Positions 63,401 through 64,000 of a stretch of DNA of 64,000 nt are shown in pieces. Both the position numbers and the translations under genes were made by a program. This DNA comes from an uncultured Blautia sp. (GTDB lineage: Bacteria; Bacillota; Clostridia; Lachnospirales; Lachnospiraceae). Below the pieces are notes generated by a model that was given only the letters and a program-made list of their open reading frames with translations, ran no database searches and was not told the DNA's origin. Position 1 is the stretch's first letter, and each line of letters begins with the position of its first letter. The stretch covers positions 1 to 64,000 of the forward strand of contig UQCM01000011.1 of assembly GCA_900539525.1 (NCBI GenBank), read 5' to 3'.

Positions 63401-64000
63401 TGCTCTTCTTCACTTCCAGTCTGCCTGCTGTGCCCGGTGTTGATACAGAAGTATTCCCCGCACAGGTACCGGTAATCTCATTTCCGCTTTCATCATATGC
63501 CTTTGCGGAAATCGTTCCCTCTGTAAATGCCACCTGAAATACCGCGTACAGCGAGCTTCCATTTGATCCGGAGGAAGTACTGCAGAGACTGGAATTGTTA
63601 CTCTGTGTTGTATAAGTATAATACGTATGGCCTGCTGCAGTCGTATTCACCTTACGTGTTGCCGTTCCCACCTTTTTGTTGTCGCGATACAGCTCTATTC
63701 TGGCTGCATTGGAATAGACCCATACCGGCGTCTTTCCATTTGACACCATCATATTATCAGAATCCCATGCCGTGACAAGATGAAGCGTGTTCTCCTTTTT
63801 ATTCCATTGACTTCGATAGAGATAATAGGTGTCTTTCGGGAACCCTGCTGTATCCACAATGCCAAAGTAGCTGCTGTTCGGTATCGCTCCCGCACCGGAG
63901 ACGCTTCCTGTTCCGGTACCATTCCATGGTGTCGGCTCTCCGATATAATCAAAACCAGTCCACACACACTCACCGGCAAGGTAGTCTCTTGTAGCTACCT
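60474..64000 (-). CDS. second GH2 beta-galactosidase-like glycosidase (5' end outside window)
   Basis: At least 1175 residues are visible; the N-terminal part including the catalytic residues lies beyond 64000. The visible part starts in RDYLAGECVWTGFDYIGEPT, and is closely similar to the corresponding part of the 53731 gene through DUF4982 and Ig-like domains. It then has three or more FIVAR-type repeats (for example EEQLEKAKQNLRDAIAEAGE and ALAEAKKLPATSSKAEIETV), an Asn/Ser homopolymer linker and a C-terminal LRR_5-like domain. It differs from its paralogue chiefly in the tail. Secreted surface glycosidase; the pair probably arose by duplication. Confidence 0.88.
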   Translation of the reverse strand, partial: VATRDYLAGECVWTGFDYIGEPTPWNGTGTGSVSGAGAIPNSSYFGIVDTAGFPKDTYYLYRSQWNKKENTLHLVTAWDSDNMMVSNGKTPVWVYSNAARIELYRDNKKVGTATRKVNTTAAGHTYYTYTTQSNNSSLCSTSSGSNGSSLYAVFQVAFTEGTISAKAYDESGNEITGTCAGNTSVSTPGTAGRLEVKKSTSEIQADGSSLSYIEVEVQDAQGNLDTTAVNTIQFTLEGAGEIAGVDNGDQATVNKYQQSSVLKSATSAQINAYAGKALAIIRSTTEEGGIHVNVTSSGLTGGTAVISSQSDSGSETGENAIVSYQMSKHCYAPVGTSSITLPEKLTASYKDGSTAQLSVTWDSYDNANLQRPGLFTIEGTMSDEVQRVKVSLTVHVYDTIAGAENYSAITRPGEMPVLPGTVMTFYADGTEFEEFPVSWNTGSLSESSFEKEGEIVIIEGSVSAPGGTCPVTASIRVAAPIEGEIANIAPVASSLTESCPVPADTLESLRDGRKYSPAADGTSLRWTNWNSRGDAALTMTWDTAHTVNQINLFYYITATGGMPENVTFRYSLNGKDFTEIGYESPVRIPDVDGANVEDKDKVLNGYSYTFTQSINPVAIQIFMEQKSGSNAFLGLTEAEVMATSYTYPANTSAVLDGISINGTAVSAFNALDTEYEVHSLENITVSSNQNVAVTILPATDDSVTILTVSEDGRERKTYRLLLAKSTEEEQLEKAKQNLRDAIAEAGEKLASDYTQESYAELQRAKTSAENVLADTTAGKEAIDAARAELQNALVNLQPADMEDTTEVLRILNETIAEAEGKAEENYTKESYENLKNALAEAKKLPATSSKAEIETVNTKLREALESLVRATEEPTDDTEIKEEKARLDSELEKAAGKDETEYTKESFDVLKAAVAKAESVKNNPEAKVEEIKEAFSALQSALLNLQLKSSKETEESENGGSNNDNNNNNNSNNNNSNNNNSNNNNNNSNNNNNNSNNNNNNNNNSNNNSSNNNGNGGQNQTPDPGIRLPEKGKTYSVGLAYYRVTVFSETEKTVTYVKPKRKNLKTITIPASVKIEGVTFQVTAIADKACWKNGKLSKVIVGRNVKVIGKSAFAGDRKLKSMIVKSMSLKKVGKSALKGIHAGCRITVGKKQLKKYTKLFRGKGQKASVKVGLQ
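60957..61122 (-). repeat. AAC/AAT trinucleotide repeat encoding a poly-Asn linker
   Basis: About 160 bases of tandem Asn codons with interspersed Ser codons (AGC/AAT pattern) encode a flexible linker in the second GH2 protein. Internal repeat blocks recur in a roughly 24-base period, giving in-frame length variation by slippage. The poly-Leu frame on the other strand is a shadow of this repeat. Confidence 0.9.

Noticed and set aside
1..64000. tRNA, rRNA, integrase or attachment sites
   Set aside because: None was recognised on either strand; the island borders carry repeat fragments but no clear att duplication or recombinase gene.

Overview
The window looks like chromosome from a Lachnospiraceae-type anaerobic Firmicute (Clostridia). 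The core genes support this: a dgt-dnaG-rpoD-trmK-nif3 macromolecular-synthesis cluster, comEA/comEC beside an OmpR-type two-component pair, an argC-J-B-D operon diverging from argG, pyrB-pyrI, a bacterial RNase P RNA, and very large secreted GH2 glycosidases with FIVAR and leucine-rich-repeat tails. The genus cannot be fixed from the sequence alone.

Layout. 1-5.85 kb: core genes (pyrBI, a lipoprotein, RNase P RNA, and a YolD-like protein paired with a Y-family polymerase). 5.87-10.2 kb: a decayed type I restriction-modification locus (broken hsdR, truncated hsdM, no hsdS). It holds a MNT/HEPN pair with a broken HEPN gene, and a convergent small-toxin/antisense-RNA unit that looks like a type I toxin-antitoxin module. 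10.4-24.9 kb: nine tightly packed minus-strand genes that look like one defence operon. In transcription order these are an NBR1-Ig-like protein, a helix-turn-helix protein, an HsdM-HsdS fusion, HsdR, HamA, HamB (the Hachiman pair), a GmrSD-like DUF262/DUF1524 protein, a small conserved protein and an AAA-TOPRIM ATPase. 25.2-29.6 kb, plus strand: the start of a phage or mobile-element replication module (sigma-like factor, DUF2800 nuclease, DUF2815 protein), ending in a truncated family A DNA polymerase. 29.6-32.8 kb: an AT-rich three-gene operon (DUF262, DUF3696 ATPase, unknown protein) that is a candidate undescribed defence system. 32.9-46.5 kb: core genes. 46.8-53.6 kb: a YdcZ-type transporter and arginine biosynthesis. 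53.7-64 kb: two paralogous GH2 beta-galactosidase-like proteins flanking nth, an SH3-domain protein and rpiB. The second GH2 gene runs off the window.

How it fits together. The 27 kb between the Y-family polymerase and the nucleoside kinase is a mosaic accessory island with at least two defence generations: a dead type I system and a live-looking composite operon. In the live operon Hachiman and GmrSD-like genes share transcription with a type I RM system. Several intergenic repeat families recur. One is a 150-bp element with 14-bp terminal inverted repeats, complete in the argG leader and in fragments at three other sites. Another is a GGTCAAAAG-type hairpin element. Two ARG-box-like palindromes overlap the divergent argC and argG promoters.
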